Shown here: positions 50,286-59,133 of the stretch, in pieces | Position numbering within the stretch: the first letter of the stretch is position 1 | How the letters are laid out: every line of letters begins with the position of its first letter | NCBI GenBank assembly: GCA_038529265.1 | Contig: JBCBDX010000003.1 | Span: 313,973 to 377,972 of the forward strand | Reading direction: 5' to 3' | From: JBCBDX01 sp038529265 | Lineage (GTDB): Bacteria > Pseudomonadota > Alphaproteobacteria > Rhizobiales > Rhizobiaceae | Length of the DNA: 64,000 nt | Program-made: the position numbers and the translations under genes | Notes under the pieces: generated by a model | What the model saw: the letters and a program-made list of their open reading frames with translations, nothing else | The model's database searches: none | Told to the model about the DNA's origin: nothing

Positions 50286-51455
50286 ATGATCTTTGTGGCA
50301 ACCACCGAGGATGGTGGCGAAGTTCGTTATGTTGACAAAAAGCGCTGGCTTTGGGTGCTGTCGACGCTGACACCAGCGGTGCCGATGATCAGCGCCTTAC
50401 AGATTGCCAATACCGGATATGCGATCCTGGCGATCAAGCCACTTATCATCTACTTTGTACTCTTGCCGCTTCTGGACATGTGGTTTGGGGAAGACACAGC
50501 CAATCCGCCAGAGGCTGTCGTTGATCAAATGTCGCAAGATCAACACTATCGACGCCTTCTATTCGTTGCAGCGGCAATGTTGTGGCTCAACTTTCTCGTT
50601 TGTGCATGGGTTATCGGAACGCAAGGTTTGCCGCTTTGGGCGGCGGCGTTTTTGACGATTGGAGCCGGGGTCGCTTCCGGTTCTGGCCTCACCGTTGCCC
50701 ACGAGTTGGGGCATAAACCCAATCGGCTTGATCAATGGGGTGCAAAACTCGTCGCCGCAATATCCGGCTATTCTCACTTTATGATCGAGCACAATCGGGG
50801 CCATCATGTGCATGTGGCAACGCCGGAAGATGCCGCTTCGGCTCGTTTGGGTGAGGGGCTTTGGACCTTTGTCTGCCGCGAAATCCCGCATGTTGCGATG
50901 CGTGGGTGGCAGTTGGAAAAGGTGAGGCTTGAAAAGAAGGGCCTGCCTGTTTTCAGCCACCACAATGATATTCTTCAAGGCTACGCTGTTACTGCCATTG
51001 TTGGGTTGGCGCTCATTATTGCCTTCGGGCCTTGGATGCTCGCGTTTTTATTCGTTCACCACTTGGTTGCCTGGTTGCAATTGTCGATGGCCAACTATGT
51101 TGAGCATTATGGATTGAAGCGCGAGCGGCTCGCCAATGGTCGCTATGAAGCTTGCCAGCCGCATCACTCGTGGAACACGAACCACATTCTTTCAAACCTG
51201 TTTTTGTTTCATTTGCAGCGCCACTCTGATCATCACACCAACCCGATGGTACCCTATCAGTCGCTTCGCAATTTCGATGAGCTGCCGCATCTTCCATCCG
51301 GCTATCCCGGCAGTTTTGTGCTAGCCGTTATGCCGCCGCTATGGCGCTATGTGATGGATCCCAAGGTTGCCAAATGGGCCAATGGCGACTGGCGCAAATG
51401 CAATATCGCACCGGGCATGGAAAACCATTATGCGTTGGCGTTTCAGAAGATGTGA
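50286..51455 (+). CDS. alkB: Alkane 1-monooxygenase (AlkB-type)
   Basis: Integral membrane di-iron enzyme of 389 residues that hydroxylates the terminal carbon of medium-chain alkanes. The histidine boxes are present: HELGHKPN, EHNRGHHVHVA and LQRHSDHHTNP, along with NYVEHYGL, the family-specific box. Six hydrophobic helices. ATG 50286 is preferred, with GGGAGG five bases before; the GTG at 50283 is too close to it. No rubredoxin gene is nearby, so the electron donor is encoded elsewhere. Confidence 0.93.
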   Translation: MIFVATTEDGGEVRYVDKKRWLWVLSTLTPAVPMISALQIANTGYAILAIKPLIIYFVLLPLLDMWFGEDTANPPEAVVDQMSQDQHYRRLLFVAAAMLWLNFLVCAWVIGTQGLPLWAAAFLTIGAGVASGSGLTVAHELGHKPNRLDQWGAKLVAAISGYSHFMIEHNRGHHVHVATPEDAASARLGEGLWTFVCREIPHVAMRGWQLEKVRLEKKGLPVFSHHNDILQGYAVTAIVGLALIIAFGPWMLAFLFVHHLVAWLQLSMANYVEHYGLKRERLANGRYEACQPHHSWNTNHILSNLFLFHLQRHSDHHTNPMVPYQSLRNFDELPHLPSGYPGSFVLAVMPPLWRYVMDPKVAKWANGDWRKCNIAPGMENHYALAFQKM

Positions 51456-51976
51456 GCGTCGCTTTTTTTGAGCGGGAACACAAAAGGTGCGCCCTCATAG
51501 CAATATGCGCCGCGCCCGATGCTGGAGATTGCGTCAGTCATCGCGCCCTTTTTACCAAGTATGCTGTCTGCCAGAGCAACCATCTTTGCGTTCGGCGTTG
51601 CGGTGGGTGAGCGCAAACGCAAGTCTTTGGCCAGATCTTCAGGATCGGGACTTTCAGCCATCGCATTGGCGATAATGTAGGCGCTGGCCGTTGAGCGTGA
51701 GACCCCAGCATAGCAGTGTATCAACAACGGCGCATTGCGGTCCCAATTGTCTGCAAAATCCAAAATGGCTCGTACGTGTTCAGCGCCGGGCACTACCAAA
51801 CCATCGCGCTGCGTGCTGATGTCATTGAAAATCAGCGTCTTGTGCTGATCAGATGACACCGATGCGGGACGGGGAATTTCGGCTGCTTCGCTCATCACCG
51901 TAAGCATGTGAGACGGCGCATGCTTGGCGGCCACGACTTGGATTTGTGTGACGGGGCAAACGACCAGATAGGGCAT
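51443..51976 (-). CDS. Tyrosine/dual-specificity phosphatase-like protein
   Basis: Protein of 177 residues with the phosphatase loop IHCYAGVSRSTASAYI (HC-x5-R). Upstream parts LVVCPVTQIQVVAAKHAPSHMLTVMS and DQHKTLIFNDISTQRDGLVVPGAEHVRAILDFADNW match the small tyrosine phosphatase-like proteins of alphaproteobacteria. It is one base after the stop of the HD hydrolase on the same strand; the longer frame from 52156 would overlap that gene. Its 3-prime end overlaps the convergent alkB end by 13 bases. Substrate not known. Confidence 0.82.
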   Translation of the reverse strand: MPYLVVCPVTQIQVVAAKHAPSHMLTVMSEAAEIPRPASVSSDQHKTLIFNDISTQRDGLVVPGAEHVRAILDFADNWDRNAPLLIHCYAGVSRSTASAYIIANAMAESPDPEDLAKDLRLRSPTATPNAKMVALADSILGKKGAMTDAISSIGRGAYCYEGAPFVFPLKKSDAHIF

Positions 51977-51977
51977 G

Positions 51978-52598
51978 TCAGGTTTGATCCGCGGCGGTCT
52001 GTGTTTCCAGCTCTTTGAAACGCAGGAGGAATGTCGCCTGTGCTTCGGCCGTAGAAACTGGCTCAAGCGGCAAGTCGTCGGGCGAAAATCCGACGGGCCT
52101 TCCAAAGAAGGTTGAGGCTTCCTGATAGGAAAAACCGGCCAATTTCGTTGCCTCAAAAAAAGCGGCGACCATGTCCGCGTGTTTGATCAGCTTCTTGGTG
52201 GCCTCCGGGGTGTCGGCTGGCAAACCGTAGCGAAGATGGATCGCTGTCTGCAGTCGGCTTTCCACGCCTTTGTAGTCTCCACCGAGTACTCGCTTGAAAG
52301 GGGAGATCATGTCCCCAATCACGTATTCGGGCGCGTCATGCAGCAGCGTCATCAAAAGCGTTTTTGCATCGGCTGTGGGCTTCAGTCTGCGTGTGATTTG
52401 TTCGACCAAAAGCGAGTGCTGCGCGACCGAGAAGGCATGATCGCCTTGTGTTTGACCATTCCACCGCGCGACCCTTGCAAGGCCGTGGGCGATATCCTCG
52501 ATTTCAACATCGAGCGGCGAAGGATCCAGCAAGTCGAGGCGACGACCGGACAGCATTCTTTGCCAAGCCCGGGGCGGTGCGTTTGGTTTGTCAGCCAT
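51978..52598 (-). CDS. HD-domain hydrolase (YfbR-type nucleotidase-like)
   Basis: Protein of 206 residues. HD metal site: FSVAQHSLLVEQI (His), LMTLLHDAPEYVIGDMISPFK (HD and following residues) and IKHADMVAAFFEATKLAG (Asp). These and the start MADKPNAPPRAWQRMLSGRRLDLLDPSPLDVEIEDIAHGLARVARWNGQT are characteristic of a family common in alphaproteobacteria that resembles 5-prime-deoxynucleotidases. It overlaps the ygfZ-like stop by eight bases and is coupled to the phosphatase-like gene downstream. Confidence 0.88.
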   Translation of the reverse strand: MADKPNAPPRAWQRMLSGRRLDLLDPSPLDVEIEDIAHGLARVARWNGQTQGDHAFSVAQHSLLVEQITRRLKPTADAKTLLMTLLHDAPEYVIGDMISPFKRVLGGDYKGVESRLQTAIHLRYGLPADTPEATKKLIKHADMVAAFFEATKLAGFSYQEASTFFGRPVGFSPDDLPLEPVSTAEAQATFLLRFKELETQTAADQT

Positions 52599-53451
52599 CT
52601 TGGTCTAGCTCATTATCTGGCCAGCCATAGGTGACACTTGGTGGAAGCGTCACGGATTGAATGGTGATGTTTCCGGCTCGCAGGGGTGTTCCCTCTTTCA
52701 GTGCTTCCTGCACGCGATCCAAGCGACCGATCATGAGCGAGCGATTACCAACCACGGTCCCGAGTGTTGCAGCAGGTTTGCCGTTTGCGGTGACTTCAGA
52801 ACCTGAAGCTGGCAGCTGATCTGTGGCGTGTGCGACCATCACCCGTCTTCTCGCCGTGCCGCGATGCTGCATGCGGCTGACGACTTCCTGACCGACATAA
52901 CATCCCTTTTTGAAGTCGACACCCGAATTCTGATCAAGTGAGACATCATGGGGGAAAGCATCGCCGAGATCGAAATCCGTGCCGCCTTCCGCAACGCCAT
53001 GCTCTATGCGCAATGCATCCCACGCTGATCGGTCTTCGCCCGTTTCGTTAAATGGACTATCGACCACAAGACGCGAGACCGTCTGTTTTTTGAAGCGCTC
53101 ATCTTTCTTGGCGTTTGGTGGCGCCGACGAACCATCATTAAATGACACGGCCACATGTCTGCCACTGATGACTGTAAGCGTCATGTCAGAGCGCAGCTTG
53201 TACAGTATCATGCGTTTGGTGAAAGGGTCCACCTGGTCGGCTCGAATGTCGATGATGAAGCCTGTGTCGTCCGTTCGTGAAATCAGGAAGTCGAACAGGA
53301 TTTTACCTTGCGGCGTCAGAAGCGCGCCGGGGCGCGCTATGCCTTCCTGCAAGTCTTCCAGATTGCATGTGACGACATTCTGCAGAAGATGTTCGGCATC
53401 CGCACCACTTACGGCAATCAGGGATCTGTCGGGGAGAAGCACCGTTGGCAT
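52591..53451 (-). CDS. ygfZ: tRNA-modifying/folate-binding YgfZ family protein
   Basis: Protein of 286 residues, GcvT-like fold; YgfZ helps repair or assemble iron-sulphur enzymes and binds folate. The signature is present: KKGCYVGQEVVSRMQHRGTARRR, preceded by LDQNSGVDFKKG. N-terminal LPDRSLIAVSGADAEHLLQNVVTCNL and ALLTPQGKILFDFLIS are typical. ATG 53451. Divergent from pyrC with 80 bases between the starts. Confidence 0.92.
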   Translation of the reverse strand: MPTVLLPDRSLIAVSGADAEHLLQNVVTCNLEDLQEGIARPGALLTPQGKILFDFLISRTDDTGFIIDIRADQVDPFTKRMILYKLRSDMTLTVISGRHVAVSFNDGSSAPPNAKKDERFKKQTVSRLVVDSPFNETGEDRSAWDALRIEHGVAEGGTDFDLGDAFPHDVSLDQNSGVDFKKGCYVGQEVVSRMQHRGTARRRVMVAHATDQLPASGSEVTANGKPAATLGTVVGNRSLMIGRLDRVQEALKEGTPLRAGNITIQSVTLPPSVTYGWPDNELDQDG

Positions 53452-53531
53452 TGAGCGGTCTCTTGCATTGGTTCCGCGCGATACGTAAGCCGACAGGTGC
53501 AAGACGACAAGCGCCTGAAGGACCCTTTTCC

Positions 53532-54578
53532 ATGACACGACTGACTTTGCGCCGACCGGATGACTGGCATCTGCACTTGCGCGATGGTGCGATGCTTAAA
53601 GCCGTTCTACCGCAAACGTCGGCGCATTTTGCGCGTGCGATCATTATGCCCAATCTTGTGCCGCCTGTTGTAACCACGGCGGATGCCAATGCCTACCGTG
53701 GTCGGATTGAGGCGGCGCTGCCGGACAATCACAGCTTTGAACCATTGATGATGCTTTATCTAACGGAAGCAACCGATCCTGATGATGTGGAGGCCGGTTT
53801 CAAGTCTGGAGCTGTTACGGCCGTCAAACTTTACCCGGCGGGCGCCACGACCAACTCGCAAAGTGGTGTACGCGATATTGAGAAGGTTTATCCGGTGCTG
53901 GAACGCATGGCCGAGATAGGCATGAACCTCTGCGTCCATGGCGAAGTTACCGACGCGGACATCGATATTTTTGATCGCGAGGCGGTGTTTATTGAAAAGG
54001 TACTCGATCCGATCCGCCGCCGCATTCCCGAACTGCGTGTCGTGCTTGAGCATGTCACTACAAAAGATGGGATCGACTATGTGCGTTCGCAGGACAAAAA
54101 CCAGGCAGCAACCATTACGACACACCATCTGATCATTAACCGCAACGCAATCTTGGTTGGTGGTATTCGTCCTCATTACTATTGCCTGCCGGTGGCCAAG
54201 CGCGAGACGCATCGCCTGGCGCTTGTAGAGGCGGCGACCTCAGGCGATACCCGTTTCTTTTTGGGCACCGATTCAGCGCCGCATGTTGATGCTGCCAAGG
54301 AGACCGGGTGCGGTTGCGCGGGTATTTTCACCGCACCAATCACGATGGCTTGCCTTGCTCATGTGTTTGAAGAGCAGAATGCGCTCAACAAGTTGGAAGG
54401 GTTTGCCTCGCTGCATGGCCCGGCCTTTTACAATCGGCCTCTCAATGAGGAGATGATCACATTGGTCCGCAAGGATGATGCGTGGCAGCCTCCAGCGAAA
54501 ATCGAAACGGGTGAGGGAACGGTGACGATGTTTGATCCGATGTTCCCACTGCATTGGGATGTGGAGATGGCAGGTTAA
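53532..54578 (+). CDS. pyrC: Dihydroorotase (class II, homodimeric)
   Basis: Zinc amidohydrolase of 348 residues in pyrimidine synthesis, converting carbamoyl-aspartate to dihydroorotate. Marks: WHLHLRDG (HxH), AVKLYPAGATTNSQ (carboxylated Lys), VVLEHVTTKD, TTHHLIINRN, PHYYCLPVAKRE and FLGTDSAPH (Asp). ATG 53532 at the start of MTRLTLRRPDDWHLHLR, matching PyrC length; a frame from 53445 is too long. The stop directly abuts the convergent zur stop. Confidence 0.95.
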   Translation: MTRLTLRRPDDWHLHLRDGAMLKAVLPQTSAHFARAIIMPNLVPPVVTTADANAYRGRIEAALPDNHSFEPLMMLYLTEATDPDDVEAGFKSGAVTAVKLYPAGATTNSQSGVRDIEKVYPVLERMAEIGMNLCVHGEVTDADIDIFDREAVFIEKVLDPIRRRIPELRVVLEHVTTKDGIDYVRSQDKNQAATITTHHLIINRNAILVGGIRPHYYCLPVAKRETHRLALVEAATSGDTRFFLGTDSAPHVDAAKETGCGCAGIFTAPITMACLAHVFEEQNALNKLEGFASLHGPAFYNRPLNEEMITLVRKDDAWQPPAKIETGEGTVTMFDPMFPLHWDVEMAG

Positions 54579-54980
54579 TCAGCACTCGACGCAAATGCCT
54601 CTGAGTTCGACCGTGGATGTTTTCATCGCGAATTGGTCCTGTTCAGCAAGTGACTGCAACTGTCCTGCCAGTGCACTATCGCTGATCTCGCGCACATGGC
54701 CGCACTTCTCGCAGATCATGAAGGCGATTGTCTTGTGGCCCCCACAGCCTGTGTGCCGACACGCGACAAACGCGTTCAGGCTTTCGAGACGGTGTGCCAA
54801 CCCGAACTCAACTAGTTTCTCAAGTGCGCGATAGACCTGCAATGGTGCGCGCAAGCCCTCAGTGCGCAATTCATCCAAGATCGTATAAGCGCTGAGCGGG
54901 CCGCCAGCCTTTTCAAGCGTACCCATAACAAGCGACTGGTTTTTAGTCAGCTTTTCGTGTGTATGGACATGCTCATTCAT
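54579..54980 (-). CDS. zur: Zinc uptake repressor Zur
   Basis: Fur-family repressor of 133 residues. Winged helix: QSLVMGTLEKAGGPLSAYTILDELRTEGLRAPLQVYRALEKLVEFGLAHRLES; structural zinc cysteines in FVACRHTGCGGH? no: the two pairs are FMICEKCGHV and RGICVEC near the end, plus the His-rich N-terminus MNEHVHTHEK. It closes the operon znuC-znuB-zur, overlapping the znuB stop by four bases. A Zur box is in the znuA/znuC intergenic region, so Zur represses its own operon. Confidence 0.93.
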   Translation of the reverse strand: MNEHVHTHEKLTKNQSLVMGTLEKAGGPLSAYTILDELRTEGLRAPLQVYRALEKLVEFGLAHRLESLNAFVACRHTGCGGHKTIAFMICEKCGHVREISDSALAGQLQSLAEQDQFAMKTSTVELRGICVEC

Positions 54981-55813
54981 GGCTGGTTCCCTCGCCGGGG
55001 TTCTTCTACGGGCCTATTTTGGCCGCGCGATGAAAGCACTGGAAAAATTGACAATATGAAAAGGAGCAGGGCTGCAACAACAATGCTCGGTCCTGCCGGC
55101 GTGTCCCACTCCAGCGAGCCAAACAGCCCTGCGACCACCGCCGCTGCGCCAATCCCTGCGGCTAGCAACGCCATTTGTTCTGGTCCTGATGAAAAGCGCC
55201 GTGCAGCGGCTGCCGGGATGATCAGCATGGCCGTAATCAAAAGGACGCCAACAATCTTCATCGAAATGGCGATGACGGCGGCCATCAGCAGCATGAAGAT
55301 GATATTGACCCGTTCGGGGTGCATGCCTTCTGCTTCAGCCAATTCGTTATTGACCGTTGCCGCAAAAAGCGCGCGCCAGATCAGCCCGAGGATGGCAAGA
55401 ACCAATGCACCACCAAGCCAAATGGTCAGGACATCAGTTTTTGAAACCGCGAGAATATCGCCAAACAGGAAACCCATCAGATCGATCCGAATCCACGTCA
55501 TAAATGCGAGAACAACGAGGCCGACAGCCAATGACGCATGGGCGAGAAGGCCCAAGAGGGCATCGGAGGACAGGGTGGCGCGCTTTTGTAACAATAAAAG
55601 TGCAATGGATATGCAGGCCGAAACGCCAAAAACAGCCGCTGTTATGTTGACCTCAAACAGAAACGCGAGTGCAACGCCGAGCAGTGCCGCATGCGATAAC
55701 GTATCGCCGAAATAGGCGAGCCTGCGCCAGACAATGAAGCAACCCAGCGGGCCTGCGACCAGCGCCACACCAATACCTGCAAGAAGCGCACGGGTGAAAA
55801 AATCATCCAGCAT
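54977..55813 (-). CDS. znuB: Zinc ABC transporter permease ZnuB
   Basis: Membrane subunit of 278 residues with about nine hydrophobic helices. N-terminus MLDDFFTRALLAGIGVALVAGPLGCFIVWRRLAYFGDTLSHAALLGVALAF is the family hallmark (YFGD.LSHAALLG). ATG 55813 overlaps the znuC stop by 11 bases. A long frame from 56032 includes the end of znuC and is not the gene. Confidence 0.94.
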   Translation of the reverse strand: MLDDFFTRALLAGIGVALVAGPLGCFIVWRRLAYFGDTLSHAALLGVALAFLFEVNITAAVFGVSACISIALLLLQKRATLSSDALLGLLAHASLAVGLVVLAFMTWIRIDLMGFLFGDILAVSKTDVLTIWLGGALVLAILGLIWRALFAATVNNELAEAEGMHPERVNIIFMLLMAAVIAISMKIVGVLLITAMLIIPAAAARRFSSGPEQMALLAAGIGAAAVVAGLFGSLEWDTPAGPSIVVAALLLFILSIFPVLSSRGQNRPVEEPRRGNQP

Positions 55814-56633
55814 CTGACTTGCGCTCCGTCTCCATGCCATGGTGATGGCCATCTTCCGGGTGACAATGGTCGGTGATCGAACCATCGGCATGCTCAACGC
55901 GTCCGTCCGGCAGGTGCACGTGATCATGTTGGTGCTCATACACCGCAAGCGTTGGCGCTGCGCGTGCGCCGAAAAGAGCCTTGTACTCGGGACTAGACGC
56001 AACGGTGGTCGGCGTGCCGGAGCAACAGACATGGCCGTTCAGACAGATAACGCGGTCCGTAGCTGCCATCACCACATGTAAATCATGAGAGATCAGCAAA
56101 ATGCCGCAATGCATATCGTCGCGGATGCTCTTGATGAGATCATAGAGCGCAATCTCTCCGGTAAAGTCGACACCTTGTACCGGTTCATCCAGCACCAAGA
56201 GATCGGGTTTGCGGGCGATGGCGCGGGCCAGCATCACACGCTGGAATTCGCCGCCGGACAGGGTGCGCACTTCAGAATTAGTCAGATGGGTGACACCGGT
56301 TGCCGCTAAAGCTTCCTGCGCTTCTTGCGCGCTGACACTACCGGTCAAACGGATAAACCGCTTCACGGTAAGTGGCAGCGTCCAGTCAATTGCCAGCTTT
56401 TGCGGTACATAGGCGATGTTCAAATGGGGACGGCGTTCCACATTTCCTTCATCCGGCTTCAGTATGCCGAGAGCCATCTTTGCCGTTGTGGATTTGCCGG
56501 AACCGTTGGGGCCGATCAGCGTGACGATCTCGCCGGCATCAATGGTCAGATTGACGCCGCGCACCAGCCACCGACCGGCGCGATAAGTCCCGGCGTTCTG
56601 CAGTGTTACAAGTGGTTCGGGTTTTTTGAGCAT
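55803..56633 (-). CDS. znuC: Zinc ABC transporter ATP-binding protein ZnuC
   Basis: ATPase of 276 residues: Walker A GPNGSGKSTTAK, signature LSGGEFQRVMLARAIA, Walker B LLVLDEPVQGVD, His switch in LLISHDLHVV. The C-terminal tail is rich in histidine and acid residues (HQHDHVHLPDG, then HCHPEDGHHHG), which may gather zinc. ATG 56633; the longer frame from 56735 covers the Zur-box region and is rejected. Confidence 0.95.
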   Translation of the reverse strand: MLKKPEPLVTLQNAGTYRAGRWLVRGVNLTIDAGEIVTLIGPNGSGKSTTAKMALGILKPDEGNVERRPHLNIAYVPQKLAIDWTLPLTVKRFIRLTGSVSAQEAQEALAATGVTHLTNSEVRTLSGGEFQRVMLARAIARKPDLLVLDEPVQGVDFTGEIALYDLIKSIRDDMHCGILLISHDLHVVMAATDRVICLNGHVCCSGTPTTVASSPEYKALFGARAAPTLAVYEHQHDHVHLPDGRVEHADGSITDHCHPEDGHHHGMETERKSDAG

Positions 56634-56708
56634 TTGATCCTGCGGCGAATCCGACCAGCAAAAGTGGTTGCGCTGACATATCGCACACGTTATACCGCGT
56701 AACAATAC

Positions 56709-56723
56709 TGTTATAACATAACA
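56709..56723. promoter_or_regulatory. Zur box between znuC and znuA
   Basis: TGTTATAACATAACA: arms TGTTAT and ATAACA around AAC, matching the alphaproteobacterial Zur consensus. It lies 31 bases before the znuA ATG and 76 bases before the znuC ATG on the other strand, so Zur can shut both directions. A partial second copy (GTTATACCGCGTAAC) lies 18 bases to the left. Confidence 0.85.
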
Positions 56724-56753
56724 TCGCTGTTCCATTCCTCAAGGGAGACCCCC

Positions 56754-57857
56754 ATGCTTCGCCTTAAGGCTTCGCTTTTCGCGTCCACACTCATTGCTTC
56801 ATCCGCTGCGCCTGCCATGGCTGAAGTGAACGTGGTTGCCTCAATCAAACCTGTCCACTCTCTCGTTGCAGCCGTCATGGAGGGTGTCGGAACGCCGGAA
56901 TTGATCGTTCAAGGTGCTGGCTCACCACACAATTATGCGCTTAAGCCTTCACAAGCCCAATCACTTCAGGATGCAGATGTTGTTTTCTGGATTGGACATC
57001 AGCTCGAGGCATTTCTTGAAGGGCCGGTTGAGACATTGGCTGCTTCAGCAAAGTCTATTGAGATGATCGATGCCCATGATCTCATAAAGTTGGAATTCCG
57101 CGAAGGTGGCGCTTTTGATGCGCACGACCATAGCGATCACGACGATCATGGGCACAGTGAAGCTGCCGAGGCAGATCATGACCACGACCATGATCATGGG
57201 CACAAGGAAACTGCGGAAGCAGAGCATGATCACGACCATGGAAATGAAGAAACTGCGAAAGTAGAGCATGACCACGATGATGATCACGGACATGAAGAAA
57301 CCGCGGACGCCGGGCATGATGACCATGATCATGGTGAATTCGACGCACATATTTGGCTCGACCCACAAAATGCCAAGGCAATGGTGCATGAGATTGAGGA
57401 AGCCCTTGCTGAAGCTGATCCGGCCAATGCCGCGGCCTATGAGGCCAATGCCGAAGCTTTGATGACCAAGCTGGACGCGCTCACAACGGAGCTAAAAGCT
57501 GAACTGGAGCCGGTTCATGACAAAGGCTTTGTCGTTTTCCATGATGCTTATCAGTATTTTGAAAACCGTTTTGACGTCAATGCTTCTGGTTCGATCACCA
57601 TATCGCCTGAAATTATGCCTAGTGCAGCGCGCGTTGCAGAAATCCGCGAGCGTGTACAAGATTTGGGTGCGACCTGCGTGTTCTCCGAACCCCAGTTCGA
57701 GCCGAAGCTCGTCGCAACAGTCACCGAAGGTACATCTGCCGCTTCCGGTGTGCTTGACCCGCTTGGTGCCAGTTTGGACGATGGTCCGGAGCTCTATTTC
57801 GATCTAATTCGCAACATGGCCACTTCCATCAAGAATTGTCTTTCTGAACCAAGCTAA
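56754..57857 (+). CDS. znuA: Zinc ABC transporter periplasmic binding protein ZnuA
   Basis: Periplasmic protein of 367 residues. Signal peptide MLRLKASLFASTLIASSAAPAMA. Zinc ligands: His59 (SPHNYALKPS), His199 (DAHIWLDP) and VFHDAYQYFENRF. The His/Asp/Glu-rich loop between residues 123 and 198 is long and made of repeats. Such loops collect zinc (family knowledge). ATG 56754 with AAGGGAGA upstream. Followed by a terminator at 57875. Confidence 0.95.
   Translation: MLRLKASLFASTLIASSAAPAMAEVNVVASIKPVHSLVAAVMEGVGTPELIVQGAGSPHNYALKPSQAQSLQDADVVFWIGHQLEAFLEGPVETLAASAKSIEMIDAHDLIKLEFREGGAFDAHDHSDHDDHGHSEAAEADHDHDHDHGHKETAEAEHDHDHGNEETAKVEHDHDDDHGHEETADAGHDDHDHGEFDAHIWLDPQNAKAMVHEIEEALAEADPANAAAYEANAEALMTKLDALTTELKAELEPVHDKGFVVFHDAYQYFENRFDVNASGSITISPEIMPSAARVAEIRERVQDLGATCVFSEPQFEPKLVATVTEGTSAASGVLDPLGASLDDGPELYFDLIRNMATSIKNCLSEPS
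57120..57347 (+). repeat. Coding repeats of the ZnuA His-rich loop
   Basis: Four imperfect units of about 14-16 codons, each of the form HDHDxxHGHxETAxA (residues about 123-198 of ZnuA). Neighbouring units are alike at DNA level, so unit number may vary between strains through slippage. Confidence 0.75.
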
Positions 57858-57874
57858 CCCCGTTCCTTGGGGCA

Positions 57875-57894
57875 AGGGCGGCTTCTGCCGCCCT
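57875..57894 (+). terminator. Intrinsic terminator after znuA
   Basis: AGGGCGGC-TTCT-GCCGCCCT, a perfect 8-bp stem with a four-base loop, followed by ACTTTCTT. Lies 18 bases after the znuA stop and 32 bases before the next gene, so some read-through to that gene is possible. Confidence 0.7.
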
Positions 57895-57925
57895 ACTTTC
57901 TTCCACACTTGCGATGGGGCATTGA

Positions 57926-59128
57926 ATGCAACGTCTTCCCGTGACGGTACTTTCCGGTTTTTTGGGTGCCGGTAAAACGACCCTGCTCAATCACATTTTG
58001 AACAACCGCGAAGGCAAGCGCGTCGCGGTCATCGTCAATGATATGAGCGAAGTGAATATCGATGCCAGCTTGGTGCGCGATAGCGGTGCCAATCTCTCGC
58101 GCACCGAAGAGCAACTGGTTGAAATGACCAATGGCTGCATTTGCTGCACGCTGCGTGATGACCTTCTCAAGGAAGTCACCGCGCTGGCCAAGCAGGAGAA
58201 GTTTGACCATCTCTTGATTGAGTCGACCGGCATATCAGAGCCGCTTCCTGTCGCTTCAACATTTGAGTTCCGCGATGAAGATGGCTTTAGCCTTGCCGAT
58301 GTGGCCGACCTGGATTCGATGGTCACCGTCGTGGATGCGGCCAGCCTTCTGAAAGACTATGCGTCGAGCGACTTCCTCGCTGATCGTGGGGAAACGATGG
58401 GCGAGGAAGACAATCGCACGCTCGTTGATCTTCTCGTCGATCAGATCGAGTTCGCCGACACGATCGTTCTCAATAAGGTCTCTTCCGCCACTCCGGAAAA
58501 TGTTGATGCTGCGCGCAAGATCATTCGCTCGTTGAACTCAGAAGCCGTGATCATCGAAGCTGATTTTTCCAAAGTTGCGTTGAATGAAGTGATGGGCACC
58601 GGTCGCTTCGACTTTGATAAAGCTCATGAGCATCCGCTTTGGTACAAAGAGCTGAATGGCTTTGCTGATCATGTCCCCGAGACGGAAGAATATGGTATCC
58701 GCTCATTTGTCTATCGGGCCAGACAACCATTTGACCCGATGTCGTTTCAAGCGTTTATCAACAAACCATGGCCGGGTGTTGTGCGTGCGAAGGGCTTTTT
58801 CTGGCTCGCAACAAGGTCACGCTTTGTGGGTGAGCTATCGATGGCCGGTGCTTTGGTGCGTACAGAGAAGCGTGGTCTATGGTGGTCGTCAGCGCCAAAA
58901 GAGTATTGGCCTGAAGATCCCGAGTGGCACCGTGCCATGGAAACCTATTTTGATCCGGTATGGGGTGACCGCCGACAGGAGATCGTCTTTATCGGATGTG
59001 ACCCCATGGATGAGGCTGCGCTCACCGCTCAACTTGATGCGTGCTTGATCAAAGCGCCGGCGTTCCTGCCTGATCTATGGCAATCATTGCCTGACCCGTT
59101 CCCGTCCTGGGAGAAGCAGGCGGCATAA
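57926..59128 (+). CDS. COG0523 GTPase metallochaperone (CobW/ZigA-like)
   Basis: GTP-binding protein of 400 residues. G1 loop GFLGAGKTTLLNHILNN; metal motif GCICCTLRDDL (C-x-C-C); ESTGISEP (G3 region) and NKV-type segment IVLNKVSSATPEN. C-terminal CobW domain with GVVRAKGFFWLATRS and GDRRQEIVFIG. COG0523 proteins deliver zinc or other metals to enzymes; its place after znuA suggests zinc under Zur control. ATG 57926. Convergent with glpK. Confidence 0.9.
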   Translation: MQRLPVTVLSGFLGAGKTTLLNHILNNREGKRVAVIVNDMSEVNIDASLVRDSGANLSRTEEQLVEMTNGCICCTLRDDLLKEVTALAKQEKFDHLLIESTGISEPLPVASTFEFRDEDGFSLADVADLDSMVTVVDAASLLKDYASSDFLADRGETMGEEDNRTLVDLLVDQIEFADTIVLNKVSSATPENVDAARKIIRSLNSEAVIIEADFSKVALNEVMGTGRFDFDKAHEHPLWYKELNGFADHVPETEEYGIRSFVYRARQPFDPMSFQAFINKPWPGVVRAKGFFWLATRSRFVGELSMAGALVRTEKRGLWWSSAPKEYWPEDPEWHRAMETYFDPVWGDRRQEIVFIGCDPMDEAALTAQLDACLIKAPAFLPDLWQSLPDPFPSWEKQAA

Positions 59129-59133
59129 CGGCG

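Noticed and set aside
55814..56032. N-terminal extension of ZnuB read from 56032
   Set aside because: It overlaps the coding end of znuC in another frame; the ZnuB family begins at MLDDFFTRALLAG (55813).
57120..57347. Tandem repeats that might be taken for a CRISPR or VNTR array
   Set aside because: Units are in frame, encode the ZnuA His-rich loop, and lack unique spacers.
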